From a bacterium (GTDB lineage: Bacteria; UBA9089; JASEGY01), in NCBI GenBank assembly GCA_030019105.1, contig JASEGY010000246.1, positions 1-5,837 of the forward strand: DNA of 5,837 nucleotides. The letters run 5' to 3'. The notes beneath the pieces are model-generated. The model made no database searches, was not told the DNA's origin, and saw nothing but the letters and a program-made list of their open reading frames with translations. The position numbers were made by a program, and so were the translations under genes. Shown here one piece after another: positions 5,270-5,837 of this stretch (positions are counted from its first letter, which is position 1; each line of letters starts with the position of its first letter).

Positions 5270-5715
5270 ATATAGTTTACAAACCTGCTACTGGCGGGGC
5301 ACAGGAAGAGGTTGAGCTGCCGCTTAAGTTAGTTATGATGGGGGATTATACCCTCCGTTCTGATGAGACTCCTCTGGAAGACCGCAAAGTAATCAATATT
5401 GACAAGGATAATTTCAGCGACGTCATGCGCAAACAAGAGCTTGGGACAACAATAAGTGTGGCTGATAAGCTTTCAGGCGAGGAGGGGGCTCAAATGGCGG
5501 TCAACCTTAAGTTTGATACGCTTAAGGATTTTGACCCCGAATCGATCGTCAATCAGGTGCCGGAGCTTAAAAAACTACTCCAACTTCGTGGTGAACTTAC
5601 TGCCGTGAAGGGTCCCCTGGGAAATATCCCTGCCTTTCGCAAGAAGCTTCAGGGGATACTTGGTGATGAAAAGGCCCGGGAACGTCTGCTCCAGGAACTG
5701 GGGGTAGGTAAATAA
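5230..5715 (+). CDS. tssB: Type VI secretion system sheath small subunit TssB (VipA)
   Basis: This is a 161-residue protein, the usual TssB length. Family landmarks in order are RVNIVYKPA (12-20), ELPLKLVMMGDY (29-40), LEDRKVINIDKDNFSDVM (49-66), LKFDTLKDFDPESIVNQVPEL (93-113), LLQLRGEL (116-123) and a C-terminal helical region (134-157). TssB pairs with TssC to form the contractile sheath around the Hcp tube in the cytoplasm, and ClpV recycles it. The start is set by a strong Shine-Dalgarno. In most T6SS clusters tssC follows closely, but here at least 122 bp of repeat-rich DNA follows the stop and no tssC start is seen before the window ends. No disrupting change is visible in the protein. 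Confidence 0.96.
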   Translation: MAKEGSVAPRERVNIVYKPATGGAQEEVELPLKLVMMGDYTLRSDETPLEDRKVINIDKDNFSDVMRKQELGTTISVADKLSGEEGAQMAVNLKFDTLKDFDPESIVNQVPELKKLLQLRGELTAVKGPLGNIPAFRKKLQGILGDEKARERLLQELGVGK

Positions 5716-5716
5716 T

Positions 5717-5744
5717 ATTGCGGATTGCGGATTGCAGATTGAGG
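5717..5744. repeat. Heptamer array ATTGCGG, four units, after the tssB stop
   Basis: The units are ATTGCGG, ATTGCGG, ATTGCAG and ATTGAGG, beginning 1 bp after the tssB stop. Orientation and position relative to the gene match the array behind tssA, so it may be the left edge of another composite element that extends past the window. Confidence 0.85.
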
Positions 5745-5774
5745 AATAAAAGATTTTTGTAACCGTTCACCACT

Positions 5775-5792
5775 AAGACACAAAGACACAAA
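5775..5792. repeat. 8-bp tandem repeat AAGACACA
   Basis: AAGACACA occurs at 5775-5782 and 5783-5790 and is followed by AAGAAAAT, a partial third unit. It is a short low-complexity repeat with no coding potential seen. Confidence 0.6.
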
Positions 5793-5800
5793 GAAAATCA

Positions 5801-5835
5801 GAAGATAGAAGGCAGTAAGCAACAAGCAGAAGGTA
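5801..5835. repeat. Degenerate heptamer array at the right edge
   Basis: Five consecutive units can be read: GAAGATA, GAAGGCA, GTAAGCA, ACAAGCA and GAAGGTA. Units agree at about half or more of the positions, and the array reaches the window end. It has the same 7-bp period as the other arrays but another sequence, closer in style to the ACAACCT array at position 1. Confidence 0.45.
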
Positions 5836-5837
5836 AC

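Overview
The window comes from a diderm (Gram-negative type) bacterium. The right half carries two core genes of a type VI secretion system (T6SS), tssA and tssB, and the intergenic DNA is full of short tandem and palindromic repeats. Such repeats are common in environmental or uncultivated lineages with moderate GC content. I cannot name a phylum: there is no rRNA, and the proteins are recognised by family motifs only.

Layout. Positions 1-28 are a 7-bp tandem repeat. Positions 100-1254 (minus strand) encode a P-loop ATPase of the archaeal-type ATPase_2 group with a C-terminal winged helix. A 410-bp divergent gap follows. It holds a plausible promoter for that ATPase, a possible relic of a repeat arm, and a palindromic element (1453-1611) with 16-bp perfect terminal inverted repeats. 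Positions 1665-2924 (plus) encode a Schlafen/AlbA_2 plus GHKL-ATPase protein of the COG2865 type. Its stop codon abuts the GTG start of tssA (2925-4541). The tssA-to-next-gene gap (4542-4765) is filled by one nested, nearly symmetrical structure: four 7-bp repeats, a perfect 22-bp inverted-repeat arm, an inner 9-bp stem, and two hairpins each preceded by GTAG on its own strand (a REP/BIME-like pair). The second 22-bp arm and four 7-bp repeats in reverse orientation complete it. A DUF433 antitoxin-like gene (4766-5140, TTG start) follows. Next come a 42-codon ORF that may be a decoy or remnant (5141-5269), another 7-bp array (5175-5209), and tssB (5230-5715). After tssB come a fourth array of the same heptamer family, an 8-bp repeat and a degenerate 7-bp array up to the window end.

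How the genes work together. The AlbA_2/GHKL gene, tssA, the DUF433 gene and tssB all read rightward and probably form one transcription unit. TssA organises baseplate and sheath assembly and TssB is one of the two sheath subunits; tssC would be expected beyond the right edge. The AlbA_2/GHKL protein is translationally coupled to tssA, so it may regulate or be co-regulated with the secretion system (inference). The repeat arrays follow a rule in this window: ATTGCGG reads forward just after stop codons and CCGCAAT just before ribosome-binding sites. The two CCGCAAT arrays run straight into the same GGAAGAAAGGAG sequence that serves as the Shine-Dalgarno of the next gene.
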